From DATCLS01 sp035296625 (lineage in GTDB: Bacteria; Actinomycetota; Acidimicrobiia; Acidimicrobiales; VFJN01): 64,000 bases of DNA. The notes beneath the pieces were generated by a model. It saw only the letters and a list, made by a program, of their open reading frames with translations. It searched no databases and was not told where the DNA came from. Location of the stretch: the NCBI GenBank assembly GCA_035296625.1, contig DATHAO010000062.1, positions 1 to 64,000 of the forward strand, given 5' to 3'. Positions 49,330 to 58,046 of this stretch are shown here, one piece after another (the stretch's first letter is position 1; each line of letters starts with the position of its first letter). A program made the translations under genes and the position numbers.

Positions 49330-49824
49330 TCAGCCCGGAGGGAGGGCGAGGGCCGCCGGCGCGGCCGCGGCCAGGCGGACGAGGTCCGCCGGGGCGATCG
49401 GGAAGACGTGGCGCGGCGTGCCGGCGGCCGCCCACACCTCGTCGAAGGCGAGCAGGTCCTCGTCGACGAACGCCGGCAGGGTGCCGCGGTGGCCGAACGG
49501 AGGCACGCCGCCGATCGGGTAGCCGGTGGCATCCCGGACGGTCTCGGCGTCGACCCGGCGGACGGCGCCACCCCCGGCAGCGGCGGCGAGACGGGCCTCG
49601 TCGAGCCGGTTCGACCCGCTGACCAGCGCCAGGACGACCCGGTCGTCGACCCGGAACACGAGCGACTTCACGATCTGCGCCACGTCGACGCCCACCGCTG
49701 CGGCCGCGTCGGCCGCGGTGCGGGTGCCGGCCGGGTACTCGTGGACCACGATCTCGACGCCGTGGCGGCGGGCCGCCGAGGCGACGGCGCCGGCGTTGGG
49801 GTGCATTGCGGCGGCCTCGGTCAT
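49330..49824 (-). CDS. YbaK/ProX-type aminoacyl-tRNA deacylase
   Basis: 164 residues of the YbaK/EbsC fold: HEYPAGTRTAADAAAAVGVD, VAQIVKSLVFRVDDRVVLAL, VSGSNRLDE, TGYPIGGVPPFGHRGTLPAF. The Lys in IVKSLVF and the GGxPPFG loop are the editing-site signatures. It hydrolyses mischarged tRNA (for example Cys- or Ala-tRNA-Pro). ATG 49824 (MTEAAAMHPN). Follows the conservon GTPase in the same direction after 42 bases. Confidence 0.9.
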   Translation of the reverse strand: MTEAAAMHPNAGAVASAARRHGVEIVVHEYPAGTRTAADAAAAVGVDVAQIVKSLVFRVDDRVVLALVSGSNRLDEARLAAAAGGGAVRRVDAETVRDATGYPIGGVPPFGHRGTLPAFVDEDLLAFDEVWAAAGTPRHVFPIAPADLVRLAAAAPAALALPPG

Positions 49825-49866
49825 CGGCTCAGGTTGGCACAGGCACCCGTCGCGTCCGTGCCGGCC

Positions 49867-50424
49867 TCAGCTCGTCATGAGCGCTCGGGTCAGCGCGTGC
49901 TCGACCAGCGTGACGAGGACCGCGACGGCGGAGTCGTCCCGACGCGCGTCGCAGAGCACGAGCGGGACGTCGACGGCCAGCGTCAGCGCCTCGCGCAGCG
50001 CGTCGGGGGTGTGGTGGGGCGCGTCGTCGAAGACGTTGACCGCCACGATGAACGGCACCCGCCGGTCCTCGAAGTAGTCGATGGCGCCGAAGCCGTCGGC
50101 CAGCCGGCGGGTGTCTACGAGCACCACGGCGCCCACCGAGCCCCGGGTGATGTCGTCCCACATGAACCAGAAGCGGTCCTGCCCCGGCGTGCCGAAGAGG
50201 TAGAGGATCAAGTCCTCGTCGATGGTGCGCCGACCGAAGTCCATGGCCACGGTCGTCGTCAGTTTCTCGCGCACCGCGGAGATGTCGTCGACACCCTCGG
50301 AGAGGTCGGTCATGGCCGCCTCGGTTCGCAGCGCGGGGATCTCGGACACGGCGCTCACGAACGTCGTCTTGCCCACGCCGAACCCGCCGGCGATGACGAT
50401 CTTGACGGGGATGGGGTCGTTCAC
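49867..50424 (-). CDS. Conservon small GTPase (CvnD-like)
   Basis: 185 residues. P-loop AGGFGVGKTTF, switch-like FGTPGQDRFWFMW, and base-recognition VNVFDD. This is the GTP/ATP-binding protein of Streptomyces-type conservons, related to MglA/Rab-type GTPases. GTG 50424 overlaps the DUF742 stop (GTGA). It likely acts downstream of the kinase-like and roadblock proteins at the membrane. Confidence 0.9.
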   Translation of the reverse strand: MNDPIPVKIVIAGGFGVGKTTFVSAVSEIPALRTEAAMTDLSEGVDDISAVREKLTTTVAMDFGRRTIDEDLILYLFGTPGQDRFWFMWDDITRGSVGAVVLVDTRRLADGFGAIDYFEDRRVPFIVAVNVFDDAPHHTPDALREALTLAVDVPLVLCDARRDDSAVAVLVTLVEHALTRALMTS

Positions 50425-50783
50425 CTCTGTGCCCTCAGTCCGGCGAGCAGCCGCTCGAGGATGTCCGTGCCGGGTCTCCCGGCGTCGTTCGACGTGGGGG
50501 GGTGCACGGCGAGCAGTCCCTCCACGCTCAGGTCCGAGAGCAGCACCCGCGCCACCCCCAACGGCACGCCCAACTCGGCGCCCACCTCGGCCACCGACAC
50601 GGGCCGCCGGCAGAAGCCGACGATGCGCGCCTGCTCGAACCGTAGGCGCGGCAGCGCCGCCCGGCCGGCAGGCGTGGTGGTCACGAGCGCGTCCCACGGC
50701 ACGTCGCGGCCCACCGACCGGGTGCGGCCCCGGGTCAGCGCGTAGACCGGCACGACCCGCGGCGGGTCGTCGGACGAGGTCAT
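50421..50783 (-). CDS. Conservon DUF742 protein (CvnC-like)
   Basis: 120 residues. VVPVYALTRGRTRSVGRDV, LRFEQARIVGFCRRPVSVAE and LGVPLGVARVLLSDLSVEGL then LAVH are the DUF742 winged-helix signature. In conservons it associates with the roadblock protein and GTPase. 13 bases after the roadblock gene. Confidence 0.9.
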   Translation of the reverse strand: MTSSDDPPRVVPVYALTRGRTRSVGRDVPWDALVTTTPAGRAALPRLRFEQARIVGFCRRPVSVAEVGAELGVPLGVARVLLSDLSVEGLLAVHPPTSNDAGRPGTDILERLLAGLRAQR

Positions 50784-50796
50784 CCCCGGCGGGCGG

Positions 50797-51216
50797 TCAT
50801 CTCGGCGGCAGGCCCGGTACGTCGGTGCGGATGCCCGGGGTGAGGGCCTGGCCGATACGGGTGACGAGGAGGCTCATCTCGTAGCCCACGAGGCCGATGT
50901 CGCAGTCGGGATCGGACATCACGGCCAGCGACGAGCCGTCGCTCACGTTCGTGACGAACAGGAACCCGCCCGTCATCTCCACGATCACCTGGGCGACCTC
51001 GCCGGCCTCGAACAGACGGGCGGCCCCGGTGGTGAGGCTGGCGAGGCCCGACGCCACGGCGGCGAGCTGGTCGGCGGCGTCGCGGGCGATGCGGTCGGAG
51101 AGGGCGAGCACGAGCCCGTCGCTCGTCACCACCACGGCGCTGCGGGCACCGGCGATGCGGTCGACGAAGCTGTTGACGAGCCAGTTGAGATCGCCGTCGG
51201 GCGTGGTGGGGGTCAT
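50797..51216 (-). CDS. Conservon roadblock/LC7-domain protein (CvnB-like)
   Basis: 139 residues from ATG 51216, overlapping the kinase stop. DLNWLVNSFVDRIAGARSAV, VVTSDGLVLALSDRIARDAA, DQLAAVASGLASLTTGAARL and FLFVTNVSDGSSLAVMSDPD are the roadblock/LC7 pattern. Roadblock proteins regulate small GTPases, here the CvnD-like protein two genes on. Confidence 0.92.
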   Translation of the reverse strand: MTPTTPDGDLNWLVNSFVDRIAGARSAVVVTSDGLVLALSDRIARDAADQLAAVASGLASLTTGAARLFEAGEVAQVIVEMTGGFLFVTNVSDGSSLAVMSDPDCDIGLVGYEMSLLVTRIGQALTPGIRTDVPGLPPR

Positions 51217-54200
51217 GAACCCTCCTCGCGTGCGGATCGGGCGGCACCGGGGGACGCCGCCCGCCCCTGCCGCTGGCCGGCCTGGAACCGGGACAGCATC
51301 GAGCGGACCCGCTCCCGGTCGCGGGCGTCGGCGCCGACGACCGTGGGTGGGCCGCCACCGCCCGGCCCTCCGACGGCCGAACCGCCGGCCGTGGCGGGCG
51401 CCCCGGCTCCGGTGCTGGCGTGGGCCGCATCGGCGGTGACGGCCGTGGCGGCCGTGGCGCCGGCCCGCCGCAACACACCGAGTCCGGCGCCCGGCACCCG
51501 GCGGACCAGCCCCTCGGCCGTCAGCCCGCCACTGACCTGCCCTCCGGTCGTGGGCCCGGCAGGGACCCGCCCCTCGGCCGTGTGCCCACCGCCGATCTGC
51601 TCGTCGGTCGTCGGCCCGCCGCTGATCTGCTCGTCGGCCGTTGGCCGGCGGCCGATCTGCGCTCCGGTCGTAGGCCGGCCGGTTAGCTGCCCTCCGGTCG
51701 TGGGCTCGCCGGGGATGTGCTCGCCGGTCGTGGGGCCGCCGGGGATCTGCTCGCCGGTCGTGGGCCCGCCGGGGATCTGCCCGCCCGCCGTGGGGCCGCC
51801 GGGCGCCTGCTCGCCTCGGCCGCGCGGTCCGTCGCCGCCGGCGGCGTCGCCGTCGCCTGCTCCCAGGGCGCCCGGGCCGGAGCCTGCCGACGCCACCGAA
51901 GCGGCCTGCCCGGCCGGCTCCCCCCACGAGGCCGAAGCGACCGGCGGGGCCGATGCGGTCGACGGGATCGGCGTGGCCGGCGAGGCCGGTCCCGCCGGTG
52001 CGGCCGGTGGGACGGGCGCGGCGGGGGATGCAGTGGGTGCCGATGCGCCGGCACGGGTGTCGACGGGCGCCGCGAGCGGGCCGTCCGGGCCGACGTCGGG
52101 CCGCGCCCCGGGCCCGGGAATGCCCGCCCGATCCGGAGCCGGAACCGCTACATGCCGCCCACTCTCGAGCGGTGGCACCGCGGCGCCCCACGGGCTGGGT
52201 GCGGCCAGACGCTCGCGCACGGTCATGTGGTGCAGCGGCGCCCGCGCGCCCTCGCCGGAGCCGGTGCTGGCGACCGGTTCGTCGGCAGCAGCCCCGTCGC
52301 CCACGGCGGCCGGGGCGGCGGGAGCCGGCACCGCCGACGCCGCGATCGCCGTCGGGCGCTCGCGACCCGCGGGGTCGGGCGGCGGCAGGGCCGTGAGACC
52401 GGACGACGCGACGGTGGCGTCGACTCCCGCCGGGCCGATCCCAAGCTCCGCTGGGGCCTCCGGGCCGATCCCCGGCGTCGCGGGGCCGATCCCCGGGGCC
52501 TCGGGGCCTCTGCCCGGCGTCGCCGGGACGCTCGCCGGCACCCCCGGACCGGACGCCGCGACCTCCGGAGCGATCGCGGGCACCCGCGGAACCACCGCCG
52601 CGACCTCCGGACGGAGCGCCGGCACCGCCGACGGGACGGCCGTGACGGCCGCCCCGGCCGCGTCGGGCACGGGCATCACGGCGACGCCGGGTGGGTCGAC
52701 CACGGGGCGGCCGGCCATCGCGCCAGGTGGGTCCGCCACGGGGCGGCCGGCCATCGTGCCGGGGGAGTCCGCCCGGGCGGGGCGGCGCTCGCTCACCAGC
52801 TCGTCGGCCAGCGTGACCAGCGCCGTGATCCCGCCGCCGGGCGTCTTGGCCAACGTGACCCGGAGGCCGTAGCGCTGGGCCAGCCGGCCCACGACGTGGA
52901 AGCCCAGGGTCGAACGGCGCAGGTCGACGTCGGGCGGTTCGGCCAACAGCTCGTTGGCCCGGCGCACGTCGTCGTCCGGCATGCCGATGCCGGTGTCCTC
53001 GATGCTGATCACGTACGTCGAGCCCCGAGCCGGTTGCAGGTGGCTGCGCACCCGCACCTCCGAGGTGGGCGGCGAGAAGGTCGTGGCGTTCTCGATCAGC
53101 TCGGCCAGCAGGTGGGCGAGATCCGCGACGACGTGCCCTGCCACCTCCAGGTGATCGTTGACCTGCACCTCCACCCGGCCGTAGTCCTCCACCTCGGCCG
53201 CCGCTGCCCGGACGACCTCGCCGAGTGGCACGGGACTGCCCCAGCGCCGCGGCGGGTCGTCGCCCGACAGCACGAGCAGCGACTCGGCGTTGCGACGGAT
53301 GCGGGTCGCGAGGTGGTCGAGCTGGAAGAGCTCGGAGAGAGAATCGGGGCGGCGCTCGCGCTGCTCGAGCTCGGCGATGAGGCCCAGCTGGCGGTCGAGG
53401 AGAGACTGGTTGCGCCGCGCGAGGTTCACGAACAATTCGGACACCGACTGGCGCTGGGCGGCCTCGACCTGGGCGGCGTTCAGCTCGGCGGCCGCCAGCT
53501 CGCCGGCGAGCGCGAGGCTGCGCTCCTGCTCGATCTCGGTGTTCTTCCAGAACACGATGACGCCGAGGCAGGCCGACAAGACGGCCACCCCGTGCACGAA
53601 GGCCCACGTCCACGGGTGCGCCTGGCCGGCGCCGTGCTGGAACATCAGGTCGGCGGCGATGGCACTGCCCAGGCCGTGCGACAGCACGGTGAAGACGACG
53701 TTCCACAGGAACGGCACCCAGTCCTGGTAAAGACCGATGAGACCGACCAGCACGAAGAAGTGGAAGTGCGCCTCGATCGACCCGGCGGAGAAGTGCACGA
53801 GCACCGACGAGCAGAAGACGAGGCCAGCGGTCAGGCAGAACGCGGCGAGCCGGCGCTCACGGGCCACCCGGGCGAAGAGCAGGCACGCGGCCGGGATCGA
53901 CACCTCGAGCAGCGTGTGGCGGAGGCCGTATCCCCGCCAAACCCCAAATGCGACCAGGGCCGGAAGGTGCAATGCGAGGATCCAGCACAGCAGCAGGTGG
54001 CGTTGGCGGAACGCCTGGTCGTCGAGCGTGTTGCCCCTCGGCAGATAGCTGCGCACCGCCGCGAACCATCGGCGCAGGGCACCACCTTCCGTGGTGCCTC
54101 CACTCGGACCGTCACCAAAGTGTGCAGGTGACCTCTCTGCGCGTTCCTCGCTCGTCCCTGGGCGGGAGAGCCTGTCCGGTTGGTGTCGGTCGGGCAGCGT

Positions 54201-54230
54201 CGACGTACCGCCGTGGAGCGCAGCGTCCAT
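51213..54230 (-). CDS. Conservon sensor kinase-like membrane protein (CvnA-like) with very long repetitive tail
   Basis: About 1005 residues from ATG 54230. Residues ~78-240 hold six or seven membrane helices (HLLLCWILALHLPALVAFGV; HFHFFVLVGLIGLYQDWVPF). A coiled stretch leads to a DHp-like helix LDHLATRIRRNAESLLVLSG near 307, then an HATPase with ELIENATTFSPP (N box near 376) and SIEDTGIGMPDDD. From ~475 on, over 500 residues are Pro/Ala/Gly/Thr low complexity, including a ten-residue tandem repeat. Typical CvnA tails are disordered but seldom half the protein. First gene of the four-gene conservon. Confidence 0.88.
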   Translation of the reverse strand: MDAALHGGTSTLPDRHQPDRLSRPGTSEERAERSPAHFGDGPSGGTTEGGALRRWFAAVRSYLPRGNTLDDQAFRQRHLLLCWILALHLPALVAFGVWRGYGLRHTLLEVSIPAACLLFARVARERRLAAFCLTAGLVFCSSVLVHFSAGSIEAHFHFFVLVGLIGLYQDWVPFLWNVVFTVLSHGLGSAIAADLMFQHGAGQAHPWTWAFVHGVAVLSACLGVIVFWKNTEIEQERSLALAGELAAAELNAAQVEAAQRQSVSELFVNLARRNQSLLDRQLGLIAELEQRERRPDSLSELFQLDHLATRIRRNAESLLVLSGDDPPRRWGSPVPLGEVVRAAAAEVEDYGRVEVQVNDHLEVAGHVVADLAHLLAELIENATTFSPPTSEVRVRSHLQPARGSTYVISIEDTGIGMPDDDVRRANELLAEPPDVDLRRSTLGFHVVGRLAQRYGLRVTLAKTPGGGITALVTLADELVSERRPARADSPGTMAGRPVADPPGAMAGRPVVDPPGVAVMPVPDAAGAAVTAVPSAVPALRPEVAAVVPRVPAIAPEVAASGPGVPASVPATPGRGPEAPGIGPATPGIGPEAPAELGIGPAGVDATVASSGLTALPPPDPAGRERPTAIAASAVPAPAAPAAVGDGAAADEPVASTGSGEGARAPLHHMTVRERLAAPSPWGAAVPPLESGRHVAVPAPDRAGIPGPGARPDVGPDGPLAAPVDTRAGASAPTASPAAPVPPAAPAGPASPATPIPSTASAPPVASASWGEPAGQAASVASAGSGPGALGAGDGDAAGGDGPRGRGEQAPGGPTAGGQIPGGPTTGEQIPGGPTTGEHIPGEPTTGGQLTGRPTTGAQIGRRPTADEQISGGPTTDEQIGGGHTAEGRVPAGPTTGGQVSGGLTAEGLVRRVPGAGLGVLRRAGATAATAVTADAAHASTGAGAPATAGGSAVGGPGGGGPPTVVGADARDRERVRSMLSRFQAGQRQGRAASPGAARSAREEGS
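51503..51800. repeat. 30-bp coding tandem repeat, about ten copies
   Basis: On the minus strand this encodes roughly ten degenerate copies of a ten-residue unit close to PTTGEQIPGG. Copies near 51700-51800 are almost identical, those near 51503 are diverged, so expansion seems to be at the N-terminal end of the array. It lies in the disordered tail of the kinase-like protein. Confidence 0.85.
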
Positions 54231-54394
54231 GAGGGCACATTGATAGTGCAGCCGCCGCCCGCTCCGATACTCCCAAGCAGTCACTCAGCCTCGGCAATTC
54301 GGTAATGACCTCGTCCTTATTTCCGGAACGTCCGCATGGTGTCGACACGCGATGGTCGATCGGGCCTCCTTGTTGACGCCTCTTGCGCCTACTG

Positions 54395-54424
54395 TTGACA
54401 GGAATCCAGGGGGCTTCGTAGTGT
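54395..54424 (+). promoter_or_regulatory. Promoter of the ABC-importer operon
   Basis: TTGACA (54395-54400), 18 bases, TAGTGT (54419-54424). Transcription would start near 54431, giving a ~60-base leader with a GAGGGGGG ribosome binding site before ATG 54490. The rest of 54231-54394 holds only a possible TATCAA hexamer for the divergent kinase gene. Confidence 0.6.
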
Positions 54425-54489
54425 GCCGGCGAACGGTGTGACGCCCGTCACCAGCGGCACAGCACCGGCACGAGGGGGGCAGTGAAGCG

Positions 54490-56151
54490 ATGCGACTCGG
54501 TTCGGGTCAGCGACGGTCGAAGGTGCTCGCGTGCGCGGTGGTGCTGGCTCTGGCCGCCGCCGCCTGCGGGGGCGGAGGAGACGACTCCGGGGGGAGCGGC
54601 GGCGGCGGCACGGGTGAGGGCGACGAGGGGGCGCCCACACCTGGCGGAAAGGTCGTCTACGGCCTCGAGGCCGAGACCACCGACGGCTGGTGCCTGCCCG
54701 AGGCGCAGCTGGCCATCTCCGGGATCATGGTCGCCCGGACGATCTACGACACGCTCACCCGCCCCAACGCCGACGGCGAGTACGAGCCCTGGCTGGCCGA
54801 GTCGGTCGAGCCGAACGACGACTACACCGAGTGGACGATCGGGCTGCGGGACGGCATCAAGTTCCACGACGGCACCGACCTCACGGCCGAGGTCGTGAAG
54901 AACAACCTCGACGCCTACCGGGGCCAGTACCCTACCCGGTCGCCGCTGCTTTTCACGTTCGTGTTCGACAACGTCGAGAGCGTCGACGTGGTGGATCCGC
55001 TCACCGTGTCGGTGACGATGAAGCAACCGTGGGTGTCGTTCGACGCGTACCTGTTCTCCAGCGGTCGGCTGGGGATGATGGCCCAGTCGCAGCTCGACGA
55101 CGAGACGTCGTGCGCCCAGGACCTGGTCGGCACCGGACCGTTCAAGCTCGTGGACTGGACGCCCAACCAGAGCCTCACGGCCGAGAAGAACCCTGACTAC
55201 TGGGCCACCGACGCCGACGGCAACCAGCTCCCTTATCTCGACGAGATCGAGTTCCGGCCGATCGTCGAGTCGGATCAGCGGCTCAATGCCCTGCAGTCCG
55301 GCGAGATCAACGCCATGCACGAGAGCGACCCGTCCACCGTCGCCGAGATGCGCAGCCTGAACGAGTCCGGGACGATCACCGCCACCGAGTCCGTCGAGTT
55401 CGGGGAGGTGAGCTACGTGATGCTCAACTCGTCGAAGCCGCCGTTCGACAACATCAAGGCCCGCGAGGCCGTCGCCTCGGCGTTCGACTTCGACGAGTAC
55501 AACTCCATCATCGGGCGGGACATCCTGACCCGGGCGAGCGGGCCGTTCGCCCCGGGCAACATCGGCAACCTCGACGACACCGGGCTGCCGAGCTTGGACC
55601 TCGACCGGGCAAAGGAGCTCGCCGGCGAGTACGAGGACGAGACCGGCGAGCCGCTCTCGTTCACGTACACGACCACCCAAGCCGAGACCACAGTGGCCGC
55701 GGCGCAGGTGATCAAGGAGCAGGTGGAGGCGGCCGGCATGGAGATGGAGATCGTGACGGTCGACCAGTCGACCCAGATCGACACGGCGATCTCCGGCGAC
55801 TTCGAGGCCATCGGCTGGCGCAACCATCCCGGGGGCGACCCCGACGAGCAGTATGTCTGGTGGCAGTCGACCTACCCGACGAACTTCGGCAGGATCAACG
55901 ACCCGGAGATCGACCGCCTGCTGGCCGAGGGGCGCACGACCGCCGACGCCGATGAGCGCCAGGGCATCTACGAGGACTTGAACCGCCGTTTCGGCGAGCA
56001 GGTCTGGAACATCTGGTCGTACTACACGCTCTGGTCGGTGGGCACGGCGAACGACGTCCACGGCGTGGAGGGTGAGGGACCGAGCGGCGGCGAGCCGTTC
56101 CCCGGCCTCGCCACCGGCCATCCCACGGCCTACATGTGGGTCGAGCAGTAG
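54490..56151 (+). CDS. ABC transporter substrate-binding lipoprotein (DppA/OppA family)
   Basis: 553 residues. Signal peptide with lipobox ending LAAAACGGG, then a Gly/Ser/Asp linker. Body is an SBP family 5 protein: YEPWLAESVEPNDDYTEWTI, LRDGIKFHDGTDLTAEVVKN, LVGTGPFKLVDW, EKNPDYWATDADGNQLPYLD, VMLNSSKPPFDNIKAREAVA. It captures peptides or similar solutes outside the membrane for the permeases downstream. Ends ten bases before the first permease. Confidence 0.93.
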   Translation: MRLGSGQRRSKVLACAVVLALAAAACGGGGDDSGGSGGGGTGEGDEGAPTPGGKVVYGLEAETTDGWCLPEAQLAISGIMVARTIYDTLTRPNADGEYEPWLAESVEPNDDYTEWTIGLRDGIKFHDGTDLTAEVVKNNLDAYRGQYPTRSPLLFTFVFDNVESVDVVDPLTVSVTMKQPWVSFDAYLFSSGRLGMMAQSQLDDETSCAQDLVGTGPFKLVDWTPNQSLTAEKNPDYWATDADGNQLPYLDEIEFRPIVESDQRLNALQSGEINAMHESDPSTVAEMRSLNESGTITATESVEFGEVSYVMLNSSKPPFDNIKAREAVASAFDFDEYNSIIGRDILTRASGPFAPGNIGNLDDTGLPSLDLDRAKELAGEYEDETGEPLSFTYTTTQAETTVAAAQVIKEQVEAAGMEMEIVTVDQSTQIDTAISGDFEAIGWRNHPGGDPDEQYVWWQSTYPTNFGRINDPEIDRLLAEGRTTADADERQGIYEDLNRRFGEQVWNIWSYYTLWSVGTANDVHGVEGEGPSGGEPFPGLATGHPTAYMWVEQ

Positions 56152-56161
56152 GGCGGCCGCC

Positions 56162-57112
56162 GTGCGCGTGATCGCGGGGCGCCTGGCGCACCTGCTCGTC
56201 GTGCTGTTCTTCGTCACGCTGTTCGTTGCCCTCCTGACCAGCATGTTGCCGGGCGACCCGGTCGACGCAATTGCCGGATTCGCCAGTGAGGAGCAGAAGG
56301 ACGCCCTGCGCACCGACCTCGGCCTAGACGACCCGGTGTGGGTGCAGTACGGCCGCTGGATGGGTGACTTCGTGACCGGTGACCTCGGCGGCTACTACAG
56401 CGTGACCGGCGAGCGGCCGGTCATGGACCGGGTCAGCGACGCACTGCCGGTGTCGCTGCAGCTCATGATCGAGGCCCAGGTGTTGGCGCTGCTGTTCGCC
56501 CTCCCGCTCGGCGTGTTCACCGCCTACCGGGCCGGCTCGAGCTTCGACCGCACGACGAGCGCCACCCTGTTCGGCCTGCTCGCCATCCCGAACTTCGCCC
56601 TCGCGCTCGTGCTCGCCTACTACGTGGGCGTCGAGCTGGGATGGCTGCCCGTGAGCGGTTACGTGGCCCCGGCCGACGACCTGCTCGAGCACTTCCGCCG
56701 CATGGCGTTGCCGGCCATCAGCCTGGCCGTGGGCCAGGTCGCGATCTACATGCGTCTGCTGCGCAGCGACATGATCGCCACCCTGCAGGAGGACTTCATC
56801 ACGATGGCGAAGTCCAAGGGCATGCCGCCGGGGCACGTGCTGTGGCGCCACGCGCTGCGCCCGTCCAGCCTGACGCTGCTCACCGTGGCGGGGCTCAACG
56901 TGGGCACGCTCATCGGCGGTGCGGTCGTCGTCGAGGTGATCTTCTCGCTGCCGGGGATGGGGCTGCTGCTCGCCGAGGCCATCGCCGCCCGTCAGTACAT
57001 CGCCCTGCAGAGCCTGATCGCGATCATCGCCGTGGGGTACGTGATCATCAACTTCCTGGTGGACGTGCTGTACGCCGTGCTGGACCCGAGGATCCGCCAT
57101 GCCCGAGCGTGA
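56162..57112 (+). CDS. ABC transporter permease (DppB family)
   Basis: 316 residues, GTG 56162. Six membrane spans with the DppB N-terminal pattern (LTSMLPGDPVDAIAG, LGLDDPVWVQYGRWMGDFVT, GDLGGYYS) and the cytoplasmic EAA loop DFITMAKSKGMPPGHVLWRH. C-terminus ends YAVLDPRIRHARA as usual. Overlaps the second permease by 14 bases. Confidence 0.93.
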   Translation: MRVIAGRLAHLLVVLFFVTLFVALLTSMLPGDPVDAIAGFASEEQKDALRTDLGLDDPVWVQYGRWMGDFVTGDLGGYYSVTGERPVMDRVSDALPVSLQLMIEAQVLALLFALPLGVFTAYRAGSSFDRTTSATLFGLLAIPNFALALVLAYYVGVELGWLPVSGYVAPADDLLEHFRRMALPAISLAVGQVAIYMRLLRSDMIATLQEDFITMAKSKGMPPGHVLWRHALRPSSLTLLTVAGLNVGTLIGGAVVVEVIFSLPGMGLLLAEAIAARQYIALQSLIAIIAVGYVIINFLVDVLYAVLDPRIRHARA

Positions 57113-58046
57113 TGTGGCGGTCGCCGCACCGGCGGCGGCCGAGACGGTCGGCCTCGTCGGGGCCGCCGACGTGGCGCTGACCACGCCGTCGGGCCGCGCC
57201 CGCCGGGCCCGCCTCGGCGTGACCGGTGGCCTGGCCGTGGGCTGGCTCGGGCTCGTGGTGGCCGCTGCCGTGCTCGCCCCCGTGCTGCCGATCGACGACC
57301 CGAACGACACGGTGGCCTCGATCGCCCGCCAGGGTCCCGGCACCGACGGGCACGTGCTCGGCGGCGACGGCCTCGGCCGCGACGTGTTGAGCCGGTTGAT
57401 ATGGGGGGCGCGGGCGTCACTGCTGCTCAGCGTCGGCGCCATCGCCATCGGGATCTTGCTGGGCGGCCTGTTCGGCCTGCTGGCCGGCTACTACCGGGGG
57501 CGGGTGGGCACGTTCCTCGTCGGCGTCTTCGACGTGCTGCTGTCGTTCCCGCAGCTGATCCTCGCCCTCACCGTGGTCACGGTGTTCGCCACCGGCGAGG
57601 GGACGAGCAGCGCCCGGCGCATGGTCGTGCTCATCCTGGCCCTGGGCATCGTGTCGATCCCCGTGCTGGGGCGCATCTCGCGGGCCACGACGCTGACGTG
57701 GGGCCAGCGCGAGTTCGTGCTCGCCGCCCGCGCGATGGGCCAGCGTGACCGCTCGATCATGTGGGGCGAGGTGCTGCCCAACGTGCTGCCCGCCATGTTC
57801 TCGATCGCCCTTCTCGGTGTCGCCGTGGTCATCGTGGCCGAGGGCGGGCTCAGCGTGCTCGGCGTCGGCGTGCAGCTGCCGACGCCGTCGTGGGGCAACA
57901 TGATCGCCGAGGGCCGGGGGGACCTGCGGGACGCGCCGCACGTGGTGATGATCCCCACCATCGTCATCTTCCTGACCGTCCTGGCGCTCAACTACCTGGG
58001 CGACGTGGTCAGGGCTCGGTTCGACGTGCGGGAGAGCGCGCTGTGA
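57099..58046 (+). CDS. ABC transporter permease (DppC family)
   Basis: 315 residues. N-terminal cytoplasmic segment, then DppC blocks: HVLGGDGLGRDVLSRLIWGA, GGLFGLLAGYYRGRVGTFLV, DVLLSFPQLILALTVV, EAA loop EFVLAARAMGQRDRSIMWGE, and GVQLPTPSWGNMIAEGR. Partners the DppB protein to form the channel. Stop overlaps the next start (TGATG). Confidence 0.93.
   Translation: MPERDVAVAAPAAAETVGLVGAADVALTTPSGRARRARLGVTGGLAVGWLGLVVAAAVLAPVLPIDDPNDTVASIARQGPGTDGHVLGGDGLGRDVLSRLIWGARASLLLSVGAIAIGILLGGLFGLLAGYYRGRVGTFLVGVFDVLLSFPQLILALTVVTVFATGEGTSSARRMVVLILALGIVSIPVLGRISRATTLTWGQREFVLAARAMGQRDRSIMWGEVLPNVLPAMFSIALLGVAVVIVAEGGLSVLGVGVQLPTPSWGNMIAEGRGDLRDAPHVVMIPTIVIFLTVLALNYLGDVVRARFDVRESAL

Noticed and set aside
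51503..51800. CRISPR-like 30-bp periodicity
   Set aside because: No spacers; it is a protein-coding tandem repeat in the kinase tail.
54373..54395. TTGACG with TACTGT as promoter of the importer operon
   Set aside because: Spacing is only 11 bases; the TTGACA-18-TAGTGT pair just downstream is far better.
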